Shown one piece after another: positions 26,684-36,290 of a stretch of 64,000 nt of DNA (position 1 is its first letter; each line of letters starts with the position of its first letter). The DNA is from Colwellia sp. PAMC 21821. Its GTDB lineage: Bacteria; Pseudomonadota; Gammaproteobacteria; Enterobacterales; Alteromonadaceae. A model generated the notes under the pieces. That model did not search any database, was not told the origin of the DNA, and saw only the letters and a program-made list of their open reading frames with translations. The stretch is taken from assembly GCF_002077175.1 (NCBI RefSeq), contig NZ_CP014943.1, positions 3,720,001-3,784,000 on the forward strand, read 5' to 3'. The position numbers and the translations under genes are program-made.

Positions 26684-27754
26684 CTATAAGCATCCCTTGG
26701 TGCTTGGTAAGTCGTCACCAGCAACGGTAATGGCTTGGCGAAGTGCGCGACCGAAGACTTTAAATAAGCTTTCAACTTGGTGATGACAGTTGCCTTCAGT
26801 CGTTGAAAGGTGCAGGGTGATTGCCATAGAGTCGGCTAATGAACGGAAAAAGTGCGAGACCATTTGCGTCGACATTTGACCGACCATGTTATCGGTAAAG
26901 TTCGCGTCAAACTCTAACCAAGGACGGCCAGAAAGATCTATCGAACACTCGGCGCGACATTCGTCCATAGGTAAAACAAAACCAAAACGGCCGATACCAC
27001 GTTTATCACCCAAGGCTTGTTTAAGTGCTTGGCCTAAAGCTAAAGCAGTGTCTTCAACACTGTGATGTTCGTCAATGTGATAGTCGCCATCTACATCTAC
27101 TTGCATACTAAAACCGCCATGTGCCGCAATTTGTTCCAGCATATGGTCGAAAAAGCCTAAACCGGTTTTAATGTTGATATCACCGACTTTATCTAGGTTA
27201 ATCGCCACATTAATATCAGTTTCTTTGGTGGTGCGAACCACTTTTGCAACTCTTGAACTGGTCAGTAGTTGTTCAGCAATATCATCCCAATTAAGGGTTT
27301 TACGGTCATATTTAATCGCTTTAATACCCATGTTAGCGGCAAGGGCAACATCGGTGTCGCGATCGCCAATAACAAAAGAGTTAGCAAAGTTGACTTTACC
27401 TTGCTGTAAATAGTCGCTAACTAAACCTAATTTTGGTTTACGACAGCTACAATTATCAGCTTCAAAGTGTGGGCATAGTAATACGTCGTCAAAGGTAATA
27501 CCTTGTGAGGAAAATATTGCCATCATTTTATCGTGCGGTAAGTCAAAATCGCTTTGCGGGTAGCTTGTGGTGCCTAAACCATCTTGATTCGACACCATTA
27601 CTAAGCGAAAGCCTTTCTTCTGTAAGGCAATTAACACCGGGATTACGTTCGGTTCAAAGACTAACTTTTCTAAGCTATCGACTTGTTTATCGGTAATTGG
27701 CTCTTCAATTAAGGTACCGTCTCGGTCGATAAATAAAATATTTTCTTGGCTCAT
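26684..27754 (-). CDS. hisB: histidinol-phosphatase / IGP dehydratase
   Basis: 356 residues, bifunctional as in enterobacteria. N-domain is a HAD phosphatase with [10 protein letters not shown] (residues 10-19), SNQDGLG and the zinc site [15 protein letters not shown]-domain (from about 165) is IGP dehydratase with [29 protein letters not shown] and the matching [24 protein letters not shown]. Catalyses steps 6 and 8. Confidence 0.96.
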   Translation of the reverse strand: MSQENILFIDRDGTLIEEPITDKQVDSLEKLVFEPNVIPVLIALQKKGFRLVMVSNQDGLGTTSYPQSDFDLPHDKMMAIFSSQGITFDDVLLCPHFEADNCSCRKPKLGLVSDYLQQGKVNFANSFVIGDRDTDVALAANMGIKAIKYDRKTLNWDDIAEQLLTSSRVAKVVRTTKETDINVAINLDKVGDINIKTGLGFFDHMLEQIAAHGGFSMQVDVDGDYHIDEHHSVEDTALALGQALKQALGDKRGIGRFGFVLPMDECRAECSIDLSGRPWLEFDANFTDNMVGQMSTQMVSHFFRSLADSMAITLHLSTTEGNCHHQVESLFKVFGRALRQAITVAGDDLPSTKGCL

Positions 27755-27755
27755 A

Positions 27756-28877
27756 TTAATTCTCTTGTGCCACCGTTTGGGCTGTTGTCGTGGTGAAACT
27801 ATGGGTTATAGTTTGCTGTAATAGTGAAAGCTCGCGGTCACTGCCAATGCTAATGCGCAAACAGTTTGCGAGGTTTTGTTGCTTTGATTGGTCGCGTATT
27901 AAAATACCTTGCGCCACTAAGCTATTAAAAATAAAGTCTTTTAGCTCATTGCTTTGACAGCGAAATAAAACAAAATTGGCATCACTGTGAAATACTTCGT
28001 TGCACCAAGTTTGTGCTGTTAACCATGTCGCTAATTGCCCACGTAATATGTCAGTTTCTTGTACGCGCATACGCATTTTTTCAAGACCTGGCTGGGCTAA
28101 TGCTTCACTGGCAATATCGGCAACCGGCGCTGAAATAGGATAAGGCGCTATCACTTTACTGAGCATAGTGATGAGATCTTTATTCGCTAGCGTAAATCCG
28201 CAACGTAAGCCCGCTAAAGCAAAGGCTTTTGATAGTGTTCTTAAAATCACTAAATGCGGATAAGTTTTAAGCCAGCTTGCTACTGATTGTTCAGGGCTAA
28301 ATTCGATATAAGCTTCATCAACCACCACAATAGCTGTTTCAGCGAAAAGCTCAAGTGCGGTTTTAATCTCTTGTTGTGATAGCAAATTACCGGTTGGGTT
28401 ACCCGGAGAACATAAAAATACCACTTTGGTTTTGCCAACGTTTGCTTTTAAGCCCGCTAAGTCCAGAGACATTGTTTCTGTAAGTGGCACTTTAATAACG
28501 TCAGCACCATGGTTTTCAGCACTAATGGCATACATACCATAAGTGGGCGGACAAATTAAAATGCTATCTTGGTAAGCTTGGCAAAAGGTTCTGATGATCA
28601 GTTCGATACCTTCATCGGCACCACGCGTGGCGAGCAAATTTTCTGGCGCTATTTTACTATACTGACTGTAAGCATTGATCAAGCTTTCTGGCTGAAAGTC
28701 AGGATAGCGATTAATGCTGTCACTGGTAACTTGATAAGTCCCTGGGCCAGAGGCTTCGTTAGCGTTTAACCATATTTTCCCTTCCATTGCACCGCTGCTG
28801 GCAAAAAGTCTGCGGGCTGATTGGTAAGGCACCATATCAATTAGCTCTTTTCGAGCAAGTTTGTTCGCAATGCTCAT
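27756..28877 (-). CDS. hisC: histidinol-phosphate aminotransferase
   Basis: 373 residues, PLP enzyme of fold type [11 protein letters not shown] near residue 40 replaces the more common [22 protein letters not shown] binds phosphate; [18 protein letters not shown] and the PLP-lysine in [16 protein letters not shown]-terminal LRISIG binds substrate carboxylate. The stop lies 1 nt before hisB. Confidence 0.96.
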   Translation of the reverse strand: MSIANKLARKELIDMVPYQSARRLFASSGAMEGKIWLNANEASGPGTYQVTSDSINRYPDFQPESLINAYSQYSKIAPENLLATRGADEGIELIIRTFCQAYQDSILICPPTYGMYAISAENHGADVIKVPLTETMSLDLAGLKANVGKTKVVFLCSPGNPTGNLLSQQEIKTALELFAETAIVVVDEAYIEFSPEQSVASWLKTYPHLVILRTLSKAFALAGLRCGFTLANKDLITMLSKVIAPYPISAPVADIASEALAQPGLEKMRMRVQETDILRGQLATWLTAQTWCNEVFHSDANFVLFRCQSNELKDFIFNSLVAQGILIRDQSKQQNLANCLRISIGSDRELSLLQQTITHSFTTTTAQTVAQEN

Positions 28878-30239
28878 TTATGCCTCCGCATTCTTTGTCG
28901 CTGAATTTTCTACTGGTGCTTCTAAGCGAATGGTGACAGCGCGTTTGTGACCGTCTAGTCCTTCCGCATCAGTGAGTTCGTAAATACATTCGGCTAAGGA
29001 ACCTAAGCCTTCGCGAGTAATTTCTTGCACAGTAAAGCGTCTTGAAAAATCAGCCAATGACAAACTGCTAATAACTTTTGAATAACCATAAGTTGGCAGC
29101 ACGTGATTAGTGCCACTGGCATAATCACCAGCAGACTCTGGCGTATAAGCGCCAACAAAAATTGAACCAGCATTACGCAAGCTTGTTAATAGCTGCTGAG
29201 CATTATCGGTTTGAATAATTAAATGTTCTGGGCCGTACTCGTTCGAAACTTCAACCGCTTGTGCTAAATCTTTTGTCAGAATTAAGCGACTTTGCTGTAA
29301 AGCTTGGCGCGCTATTTCTGCACGAGATAAAGTCGTTAGTTGCGCTTCTAATGCTAATTGCACGGCGTTAATTAATGCTTCGCTATTTGACAGCAAAATA
29401 ACTTGGCTATCTGGTCCATGTTCCGCTTGCGATAATAAGTCAGCAGCTACAAAGCCCGCATTAGCATTGGCGTCAGCTATAACAAGTACTTCAGAAGGGC
29501 CTGCTGGCATGTCGATAGCGAAACCATTAACTTGCTGTGACAACTGTTTTTTTGCCTCGGTAACATATTTGTTTCCCGGGCCAAAAATTTTATTCACGGC
29601 CGCAATGGTTTCAGTACCAAAGGCTAAAGCGCCACAAGCTTGAGCACCACCAACGCTATATATTTCATCAATACCACACAGTGAAGCTGCAACGAGTATT
29701 TCGTCGGCTAATTGACCGTTTTTATTCGGCGGGCAAACCAGTACTTTACGTGGACATTTTGCCAGTTGCGCTGGCACACCTAACATCAACACAGTTGACG
29801 GTAATGGCGCGCTACCGGCTGGTATATATAAACCTACGCTCTCAATAGCTTCAGTTTTTAAGGTACACACCACACCGGGAGTGGTCTCAACACGAATGTC
29901 TTCACTAATTTGGGCTTGGTGAAAGCGTTTAATTTGTCCGTAGGCTGTTTCAATAGCTTTTAGGCGCTTGGCTGTTAGTCTTACTTTGGCAGCGGCAACC
30001 TGTTCAGGTGTTACTTTAAGTGTATCAAGCTTCACGCCATCGAATTTTTCGGTTAAATCAAATAAAGCTTTATCACCATTGTCTTTTACGTTCGCAAGAA
30101 TGTTTTCCACTTGTTGCGATAATAAGCCACTTTCTGCAATAGCTGGCCGAGCAAGTGCAAAACCACGCTCGGCTTTAGACAAATTCTCCCAAACTATTGA
30201 GTCTTTAAGTTTAGTTGTGTCTTGGTTCTTTATGCTCAT
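28878..30239 (-). CDS. hisD: histidinol dehydrogenase
   Basis: 453 residues, slightly longer than the usual 430-440 because of an Ala/Glu-rich tail (APVENSATKNAEA). Family landmarks: GLYIPAGSAPLPSTVLMLGVPAQLA, VGGAQACGALAFGTETI, VNKIFGPGNKYV, DMPAGPSEVLVIAD, LLSQAEHGPDSQ and NHVLPT. Zinc ligands (Gln, His, Asp, His) are in these stretches. Last two steps, histidinol to histidine with 2 NAD+. Abuts hisC. Confidence 0.96.
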   Translation of the reverse strand: MSIKNQDTTKLKDSIVWENLSKAERGFALARPAIAESGLLSQQVENILANVKDNGDKALFDLTEKFDGVKLDTLKVTPEQVAAAKVRLTAKRLKAIETAYGQIKRFHQAQISEDIRVETTPGVVCTLKTEAIESVGLYIPAGSAPLPSTVLMLGVPAQLAKCPRKVLVCPPNKNGQLADEILVAASLCGIDEIYSVGGAQACGALAFGTETIAAVNKIFGPGNKYVTEAKKQLSQQVNGFAIDMPAGPSEVLVIADANANAGFVAADLLSQAEHGPDSQVILLSNSEALINAVQLALEAQLTTLSRAEIARQALQQSRLILTKDLAQAVEVSNEYGPEHLIIQTDNAQQLLTSLRNAGSIFVGAYTPESAGDYASGTNHVLPTYGYSKVISSLSLADFSRRFTVQEITREGLGSLAECIYELTDAEGLDGHKRAVTIRLEAPVENSATKNAEA

Positions 30240-30241
30240 GT

Positions 30242-31141
30242 TTAGCCCATCATTTTTTCAATTGGCATTACTAAAATAGAGTTACAACCTAAAGCGTTAA
30301 GTTGCTCCATGGTTTCCCAGAAAAATGTTTCTGTTGCTACAACGTGCACGGCAACAATATCTTCACGTCCAGCTAATGGGAGTATGGTGGGTGTTTCTTT
30401 ACCAGGCATAAGTGCGCTGACTTGAGCTATTTTGTCTTTTGGCGCGTGTAGCATAATGTATTTACTTTCTTTTGCTTTCATTACGCCTTGAATGCGAGGT
30501 AATAAGGTATCAAGAATCGCTTGTTTCTCAGGAACTAAAGCATTGGCCGTTTGAATTAATGAAGCATTTGATTGAAAAATCTCTTCTACTTCCACTAGCC
30601 CGTTAGCTTCTAGCGTTGCACCCGTTGAAACTAAGTCACAAATACCGTCAGATAAGCCAACACGAGGGGCTACTTCAACTGAGCCTTTTAGTAAACAAAA
30701 CTCGACATCTATACCATTGTTTTTGGCAAAGCGATTAAGTAATTGAGGATAGGTAGTGGCAAACCTAAGACCATTTAGGCTCTTAATACCTTTATAATCA
30801 AAGCCTTCAGGCATGGCAATTGATAAACGACAACCGCCAAAGTTCAAACCTGAAGTGCGAATGTATTTTGATTTTTGATTCATTAAAGCACGTTCTAACG
30901 CAGCTTCTTCTAAGGTATTGTCACCGACTATACCTAAATCGCAAACACCGTCCATAACAAGGCCTGGGATGTCACTGCTGCGTACACGCATGATATCAAT
31001 TGGCATATTAGTAACATGAGCAAGCAAGCGGCGATCAGTGACATTAAGTTTAAGGCCACAACGCTTTAATAGCGCTTGAGTGTCGTCGCTTAAGCGACCT
31101 GATTTTTGCATTGCAATGCGTAAGCGTGGTTCTGTTGTCAT
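30242..31141 (-). CDS. hisG: ATP phosphoribosyltransferase, long form
   Basis: 299 residues, the long HisG with C-terminal ACT-like regulatory domain that binds histidine. [24 protein letters not shown] at the N-terminus, the PRPP loop [14 protein letters not shown], and [23 protein letters not shown] in the regulatory domain. First step of the pathway. First structural gene of the operon, preceded by leader peptide and attenuator. Confidence 0.97.
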   Translation of the reverse strand: MTTEPRLRIAMQKSGRLSDDTQALLKRCGLKLNVTDRRLLAHVTNMPIDIMRVRSSDIPGLVMDGVCDLGIVGDNTLEEAALERALMNQKSKYIRTSGLNFGGCRLSIAMPEGFDYKGIKSLNGLRFATTYPQLLNRFAKNNGIDVEFCLLKGSVEVAPRVGLSDGICDLVSTGATLEANGLVEVEEIFQSNASLIQTANALVPEKQAILDTLLPRIQGVMKAKESKYIMLHAPKDKIAQVSALMPGKETPTILPLAGREDIVAVHVVATETFFWETMEQLNALGCNSILVMPIEKMMG

Positions 31142-31243
31142 GTTATTTTCCTATTAAATTTTAAAATTTTTATACTATTTAGTCACATTTAATATGGTTA
31201 AAATTCATCATGTATATACAATTATATAGCCATAAAAATGCGA

Positions 31244-31277
31244 AAACCCCGAGAGAGGTGAACTCTTTCGGGGGTTT
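31244..31277 (-). terminator. his operon attenuator terminator
   Basis: On the minus strand AAACCCCCGAAAGAG-TTCAC-CTCTCTCGGGGTTTT, a stable G+C-rich hairpin with one A-C mismatch, lying 70 bp after the leader peptide stop and 103 bp before hisG. Upstream (31305-31345) CTGAGGGG..CCTTTCAGCGG can form competing stems, as attenuation requires. Mechanism inferred from the enterobacterial his leader. Confidence 0.88.
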
Positions 31278-31346
31278 AGAAATTAATTTTCATTTATCTT
31301 ACACCGCTGAAAGGTTCAATGCCCCTCAGCGAATAAACCTGAGCAG

Positions 31347-31397
31347 CTAATCCGTATGATGGTGATGATGATGGATCGCAATCAGATTTAAAGTCAT
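31347..31397 (-). CDS. hisL: his operon leader peptide
   Basis: A 16-residue open frame on the minus strand encodes MTLNLIAIHHHHHHTD, with six consecutive His codons, followed by TAG. This is the diagnostic structure of the his attenuator leader (E. coli has seven His in a row). Ribosome stalling at the His codons when charged tRNA-His is scarce would prevent the terminator at 31244-31277 from forming. Confidence 0.95.
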   Translation of the reverse strand: MTLNLIAIHHHHHHTD

Positions 31398-31674
31398 GTG
31401 TTATTTACTCTATTTAAGTACTGAGTTATGTTTCAGCGTAAAGTTCAGTGTAAGTTAATTGTTTGTCTTGTTATTAAATTAAAGTACTTACTTTAATTTA
31501 GGTTTACATTACGTGGATTTTTGGAGCAGATCAAGCGATTAATTTTAACTCGATATGAAATTTTGAACTAAGCTAGTATTGTTTGGTTCTAAGAGGAGTA
31601 GAGTGACAAAGTTAAAGTTAACGTTAGGGTTGGTATGGTCGATATAGAGACAATTGTTAAGAGAGGAGGCAGCA

Positions 31675-32004
31675 ATGGACATTTTTACTACCGTATTAAC
31701 ACGTGTTGTACCCGTGCCTATAAAACCAACTAACCTAAAAGTTAAGGCGCTAGCTAAAGGGGCTGCAACTCATGCAGTGTCTGATGACATTGCGGGCTTA
31801 GAAGATCCGGCTTTATATTTTAAAAAACCATCAGCTGAAAAGTCACCAAATAAAGAAGAAACACAAGATAATAACGCAGCAGAATCGGTTGAACCGTCAA
31901 CAGTGCCAGCAGATAATACCGGTAAACATATTGATATATTTGATGATAGTGAAAACACCCCAGTAGAAAAAGATGATAAACCCCACCTAGATATTTTCGT
32001 CTGA
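31675..32004 (+). CDS. small protein with two H-x-D-I-F motifs, next to yoaA
   Basis: 109 residues from ATG 31675, which has GGAGG 7 nt upstream. The N-terminus MDIFTTVLTRVVPVPIKPTNLKVKALAKGA is ordered-looking. Residues about 55-95 are acidic and low-complexity (EETQDNNAAESVEPSTVPADN). The C-terminus carries KHIDIFDD and then PHLDIFV at the very end. The H-I/L-D-I-F words resemble the sliding-clamp binding motif QL(S/D)LF, here with His for Gln. Not a family I can name. It is followed by the helicase gene yoaA. Role unknown; a clamp-binding accessory protein is speculation. Confidence 0.72.
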   Translation: MDIFTTVLTRVVPVPIKPTNLKVKALAKGAATHAVSDDIAGLEDPALYFKKPSAEKSPNKEETQDNNAAESVEPSTVPADNTGKHIDIFDDSENTPVEKDDKPHLDIFV

Positions 32005-32187
32005 TACTTACGTTGATAGTAAGTGACTGATCCAATTACTATTATTTAATAAGAGTCTTTTAGGCGGATTTTCAGTATATTTTACGATATTATCTTGTTT
32101 GCAATTAGCGAAAATTAGCTATATTTATCCTGTTATTTTTATCTGTGATGATTATAATGAGCGCAAATTTATTAATGCCGTAACCTC

Positions 32188-34146
32188 ATGAGTGCTGTTG
32201 AACATGCGTTTTCACATCAAGGTGCTTTAGCGAAAGCCATTAATGGCTTTTCTCCTCGCCAAGCACAACTCGATATGGCATTGGAAGTGGCTAAAGCAAT
32301 TGAGCAAAAAAACTCGCTTATCGTCGAAGCAGGGACAGGTACAGGTAAGACATTCGCCTACTTAATTCCAGCATTATTGGCGAATAAAGCGAATGCGGAA
32401 AATAATGCTGGTCAAATAAAAATTATTGTTTCAACCGGTACTAAAAATCTTCAAGAACAATTATTTCATAAAGACTTACCTCTAATCCGCAAAGCGCTAG
32501 CCAGTAATGCACAAATAGCCTTATTGAAAGGGCGCGCTAATTACCTTTGTATCTATCGTTTAGAGCAATATCAACAATCGCGCGGTCAACTCGACGCCCA
32601 AACATTAGCTGATTTTGTCAAAGTACGTGCTTGGGCGAACGGCACACACAGTGGCGATATTGGTGAACTGGTTAATGTTACCGAAGGTTCGCCGGTCTTT
32701 CCGTTTGTTACCAGCACGGTTGATAATTGTTTGGCGAAAGACTGCCCCAATATTGAAGATTGTTATTTAATTAAAGCGCGAACAAAAGCCATTGATGCTG
32801 ATTTAGTGGTGGTGAATCATCATTTATTCTTTGCTGATATGGCGCTAAAAGATAGTGGCTTTGGTGAACTAATTCCTAAAGCTGACGTGATGATTTTTGA
32901 TGAAGCGCATCAAATAGCCGACATTGCCAGTGAATACTTTGGTGAGGCGTTTTCTACGCGACAGATGCTGGATCTTTGTAGTGATGTTTTACAAGTTTAC
33001 CGCACAGAATTAACCGACGTAAAGCAACTGGCTAAAGCCGCAGAAAAACTGTTAAAAACCAGTCAAGAATTTCGCTTGTTATTTAGTTATGATCCCGAAC
33101 GCGGTAATTGGCGCGAAAAGCATCAACAACAGCAATTTTCTCATGCCTTTAAACTGTTAAAAACTGATTTAGACTTTCTTTACCAAGTAATAAAACTTTG
33201 TGTTTCGCGCAATGAAGCTATTGATAACTGTTTTGATCGAGCTGTAAACCTATTAGCACAATACGAAGTTATGGCTGATGTAGATGCGATGGGCATGAGC
33301 TTTTGGTATGAAACCACGCCACGCCATGTTGTGTTACATAAAACGCCATTATCAGTAGCAGATAAATTTGGCACTTACGTAAAAGAGTCAGGTGCAGGCT
33401 GGATATTTACTTCGGCAACGCTTGCCGTAGATGGCGCATTCAAACATTTCTCTAGCCATTTAGGCCTTGAAGGTTCCGCCAGTTTATTACTCGATAGTCC
33501 ATTCGATTATGCCAAGCAGTCTCAATTAATAATACCGCGTTATTTACCAGCTGCAAATGATATGAACCGCGCTAAAGCGTTATCTGAACTTGCTATTCCT
33601 TTGATTGCAGCCAGTGCTGGCGCTTGTTTTATGCTGTTTACCAGTTATCGCGTTATGCATCAGGTAGCTGAGTTATTAACCCAGAGCATTGATAACCCAT
33701 TATTAGTGCAAGGGCAGATGGGAAAGCGAAAGTTACTAGAAGAGTTTGTTGAGCAAGACAGCGCGGTGTTATTAGCCACGGCAAGTTTTTGGGAAGGAGT
33801 GGATGTTCGCGGTGACAAACTTACCTGTGTGATCATTGACAAATTGCCCTTTGCTTCGCCCAATGATCCTTTATTACAAGCACGCAGTGAAGATGTAAAA
33901 CGACAAGGTAAAGACCCGTTTGCGCAAATTCAATTACCGCAAGCTGTCATTGCTTTAAAGCAGGGAGTAGGGCGTTTAATTCGTGATGTGAATGACAATG
34001 GTATTCTTGTGATATGTGACGACCGACTGGTTAATCGTCCCTATGGTGAAGTTTTCCTGAAAAGCTTACCTGATATGAAACGGAGCCGAGATATTAAGCA
34101 AGCAGCGACATTTTTAGCACAGCTTGTTAGTCGAGATAAAGTATAA
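32188..34146 (+). CDS. yoaA: DinG-family Fe-S helicase YoaA
   Basis: 652 residues. Walker A EAGTGTGKTFAYL (about 47-59), DEAH box MIFDEAHQIAD (about 235), and motif VI QGVGRLIRD. Four cysteines between Walker A and DEAH (YLCIYR, DNCLAKDCPNIEDCY) would bind the 4Fe-4S cluster, as in XPD/DinG/YoaA. 5'-3' DNA helicase of replication stress repair; E. coli YoaA acts with HolC. The order yoaA-tsaB then fadD matches the E. coli neighbourhood. Confidence 0.93.
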   Translation: MSAVEHAFSHQGALAKAINGFSPRQAQLDMALEVAKAIEQKNSLIVEAGTGTGKTFAYLIPALLANKANAENNAGQIKIIVSTGTKNLQEQLFHKDLPLIRKALASNAQIALLKGRANYLCIYRLEQYQQSRGQLDAQTLADFVKVRAWANGTHSGDIGELVNVTEGSPVFPFVTSTVDNCLAKDCPNIEDCYLIKARTKAIDADLVVVNHHLFFADMALKDSGFGELIPKADVMIFDEAHQIADIASEYFGEAFSTRQMLDLCSDVLQVYRTELTDVKQLAKAAEKLLKTSQEFRLLFSYDPERGNWREKHQQQQFSHAFKLLKTDLDFLYQVIKLCVSRNEAIDNCFDRAVNLLAQYEVMADVDAMGMSFWYETTPRHVVLHKTPLSVADKFGTYVKESGAGWIFTSATLAVDGAFKHFSSHLGLEGSASLLLDSPFDYAKQSQLIIPRYLPAANDMNRAKALSELAIPLIAASAGACFMLFTSYRVMHQVAELLTQSIDNPLLVQGQMGKRKLLEEFVEQDSAVLLATASFWEGVDVRGDKLTCVIIDKLPFASPNDPLLQARSEDVKRQGKDPFAQIQLPQAVIALKQGVGRLIRDVNDNGILVICDDRLVNRPYGEVFLKSLPDMKRSRDIKQAATFLAQLVSRDKV

Positions 34147-34261
34147 CGAAGTTCATGCCTGCAAAATCCAAGCATGCCAGTGTTAAAGTTTTCTGGGAAT
34201 AACATAAAATAATGTTAAACTCGCCCAATAAATAATGAAGTAATTTTAAAAGGTTTTTGAC

Positions 34262-34948
34262 GTGAATTTTTTGGCCATTGATGCCTCAACTGAAGCTTGT
34301 TCAGTCGCAATTAAATATAATGATAAACAGTTTAGTGAATATGAACTGTGTCCTCAGTCTCATAGCTTGCGTTTACTGCCGATGATCGACAGCGTGTTAA
34401 AGCAGGCGAACGTTAAATTAACTGAGCTTGATGGTATTATTTTTGGCCAAGGGCCGGGGAGTTTTACCGGCGTACGAATTGGAATTGGTGTTACTCAAGG
34501 ATTAGCATTTTCTGCAGAGCTTTCTGCACGGGGAGTGTCTACTTTACAAGCGATGGCTCAGCAAGCTTTTGATGAAAAAGGCGAGGGCAAAGTTATCGCC
34601 GCAATAGATGCCCGCATGTCAGAAGTTTATACTTGTTACTTCGAAGTTGATGAACAAGGGATTATGCAACCGAAAACTGAAGAAACGGTGCTAAAACCTG
34701 AGTTTGTTGCTCAATATTATCAAGACCTAGCTATACCCGCTTATGGTGTTGGCACAGGGTGGGATGCTTACCCTGAATTAACCGCCTTAAAATCAAATGC
34801 TGATTCGCCTGAAATTTTGTTTCCAACTGCTTTGGCTATGTTAACACTTGGGCAAGTGGATTTTTCACAACACTGTGTTGATGCAGAAAATGCACAGCCA
34901 AAGTATGTGCGCGATACTGTTTCATGGAAAAAGCTACCAGGAAGGTAA
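34262..34948 (+). CDS. tsaB: tRNA t6A synthesis protein TsaB
   Basis: 228 residues from GTG 34262. ASKHA-fold start MNFLAIDASTEACSVAIKYN, then DGIIFGQGPGSFTGVRIGIGVTQGLAF, the typical TsaB signature, and AAIDARMSEVYTCYFE. Scaffold of the TsaD/TsaB/TsaE complex that puts t6A on ANN-decoding tRNAs. Follows yoaA by 115 bp. Confidence 0.95.
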   Translation: MNFLAIDASTEACSVAIKYNDKQFSEYELCPQSHSLRLLPMIDSVLKQANVKLTELDGIIFGQGPGSFTGVRIGIGVTQGLAFSAELSARGVSTLQAMAQQAFDEKGEGKVIAAIDARMSEVYTCYFEVDEQGIMQPKTEETVLKPEFVAQYYQDLAIPAYGVGTGWDAYPELTALKSNADSPEILFPTALAMLTLGQVDFSQHCVDAENAQPKYVRDTVSWKKLPGR

Positions 34949-35120
34949 TGCTTAGTTATTTTGATATTGTCTAGCTGACTAGGATTAAAATACACAAATT
35001 TTACCACTACACCTTAACATGCGCGATTGGAAGCATATTAAGGTGTTTGACAATATACGATATGTTTAACGACATAAAAAATTGATTTCACCTTGACGAT
35101 AAATTTGTTAAATTAGTAGG

Positions 35121-35528
35121 ATGCAAGTTAATAATACCGCCAATTTAGCTTCCCAAGCTGCGCTAGCACTTGGAAATAGCAACTCTGTACCTGCTCAAGA
35201 GCAGCGTACTCGAGCACTTGCGCGCGAAACGCTTAGCAATGAAGAAAGTCAAACCCAAAAGTCACAAGCTGACATTGATAGCCGACAACGTTTAGATATT
35301 GATGACCAAGCGATTGCGCTTATTGAGCGCGAACAGTTGTCACAATTTGAAAGTCGCAACAACTCTCAGCGAAGTAGTCAGCAAGGTGGGCAATCAAACA
35401 GCTATAATAGCGGCTATGATTCACCCTCGAATCAAAATCAATCGGCAGTAGCGGCTTATCAGTCCGTTGATGCAATTGCCCAACGTGATAATATTCAACA
35501 AATTTTTGGCGTTGACTTATTTGCCTGA
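35121..35528 (+). CDS. low-complexity protein with conserved tail, unknown
   Basis: 135 residues, hydrophilic, without membrane segments. Rich in Gln, Ser and Asn; residues 75-110 are a Ser/Gln/Asn/Tyr tract. Two stretches look structured: DIDSRQRLDIDDQAIALIEREQ near 50-70 and the tail AAYQSVDAIAQRDNIQQIFGVDLFA. The ATG directly follows AGTAGG, leaving almost no spacer, so the start may be slightly different. The next gene begins inside its 3' end, implying coupling. I believe similar proteins occur in other Alteromonadales, but the function is unknown. Confidence 0.65.
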   Translation: MQVNNTANLASQAALALGNSNSVPAQEQRTRALARETLSNEESQTQKSQADIDSRQRLDIDDQAIALIEREQLSQFESRNNSQRSSQQGGQSNSYNSGYDSPSNQNQSAVAAYQSVDAIAQRDNIQQIFGVDLFA

Positions 35529-36225
35529 TTCATCGGATAAAAAATACCGCTCATCCACAGATAAAACCACCAAAAGCTTGAGCCATAAATTCCAATTTTG
35601 GTTGATGTTTTTAACGGCGGTAATTATTTTACAGTTACCTTTTATTTCCATACCCTTTAAATGGTTAGAAAGCTATTTCCATGAGATTAGCCATGGTTTA
35701 ACTGCGCTATTAACCGGCGGAAGTATTATACAAATTCAATTGTTTCCTAATGGCGCTGGATTATGTACAACTCGTGGCGGCTCAGCTTTTTTTATTAGCT
35801 TAATGGGTTACGGTGGCGCAATATTGTGGGGCAGTTTACTATTCTACTTAGCGTCAAGTCATCGCAGAATTGCCCAGATTTTTTCTATGTTGCTAGTCGG
35901 TCTACTCGCCAGTAGTATATTATTGTGGGTTCGCGATTTATTAACTTTATTCATTGTTTTAGTTTTGCTTGTTTTAGTGCTGGCGCAAATAAAGTACTCT
36001 TCACAAAAGTATCTGCAAAAGTTCTTACAAGTTACGGGTTTATTAGTATTAATTAATAGTTTAATGAGTCCACTTTATTTACTTGATGGCCAAGCTCGAG
36101 GCGACGGTGCAGCTTTAGCTGATATCACTTATATTCCAGAAATAATTTGGGTTGTTATTTGGTTTTCAGCTGCATTGCTGGCCACCTATAAACTCAGTAA
36201 AATATCATTTCGCAGTACACGTTAG
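35512..36225 (+). CDS. M50-family membrane metallopeptidase
   Basis: About 237 residues if started at TTG 35512. The frame is open from at least 35467 but the upstream part overlaps the preceding gene, so the start is uncertain. Several membrane helices. The zinc motif HEISHGL (in ESYFHEISHGLTALLTGG) lies at the end of the second hydrophobic segment, and LYLLDGQARGDGAALADI is the likely second metal site (x-x-D-G). The pattern is that of M50B-like peptidases. Substrate unknown. Overlaps the preceding gene by about 17 bp, suggesting translational coupling. Confidence 0.75.
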   Translation: MTYLPDSSDKKYRSSTDKTTKSLSHKFQFWLMFLTAVIILQLPFISIPFKWLESYFHEISHGLTALLTGGSIIQIQLFPNGAGLCTTRGGSAFFISLMGYGGAILWGSLLFYLASSHRRIAQIFSMLLVGLLASSILLWVRDLLTLFIVLVLLVLVLAQIKYSSQKYLQKFLQVTGLLVLINSLMSPLYLLDGQARGDGAALADITYIPEIIWVVIWFSAALLATYKLSKISFRSTR

Positions 36226-36290
36226 CTTTAGAACACCATTATTTTTATTTAAAACAAGCTATCGCTCTGTCGGCTTATTAAAGGATTTTC

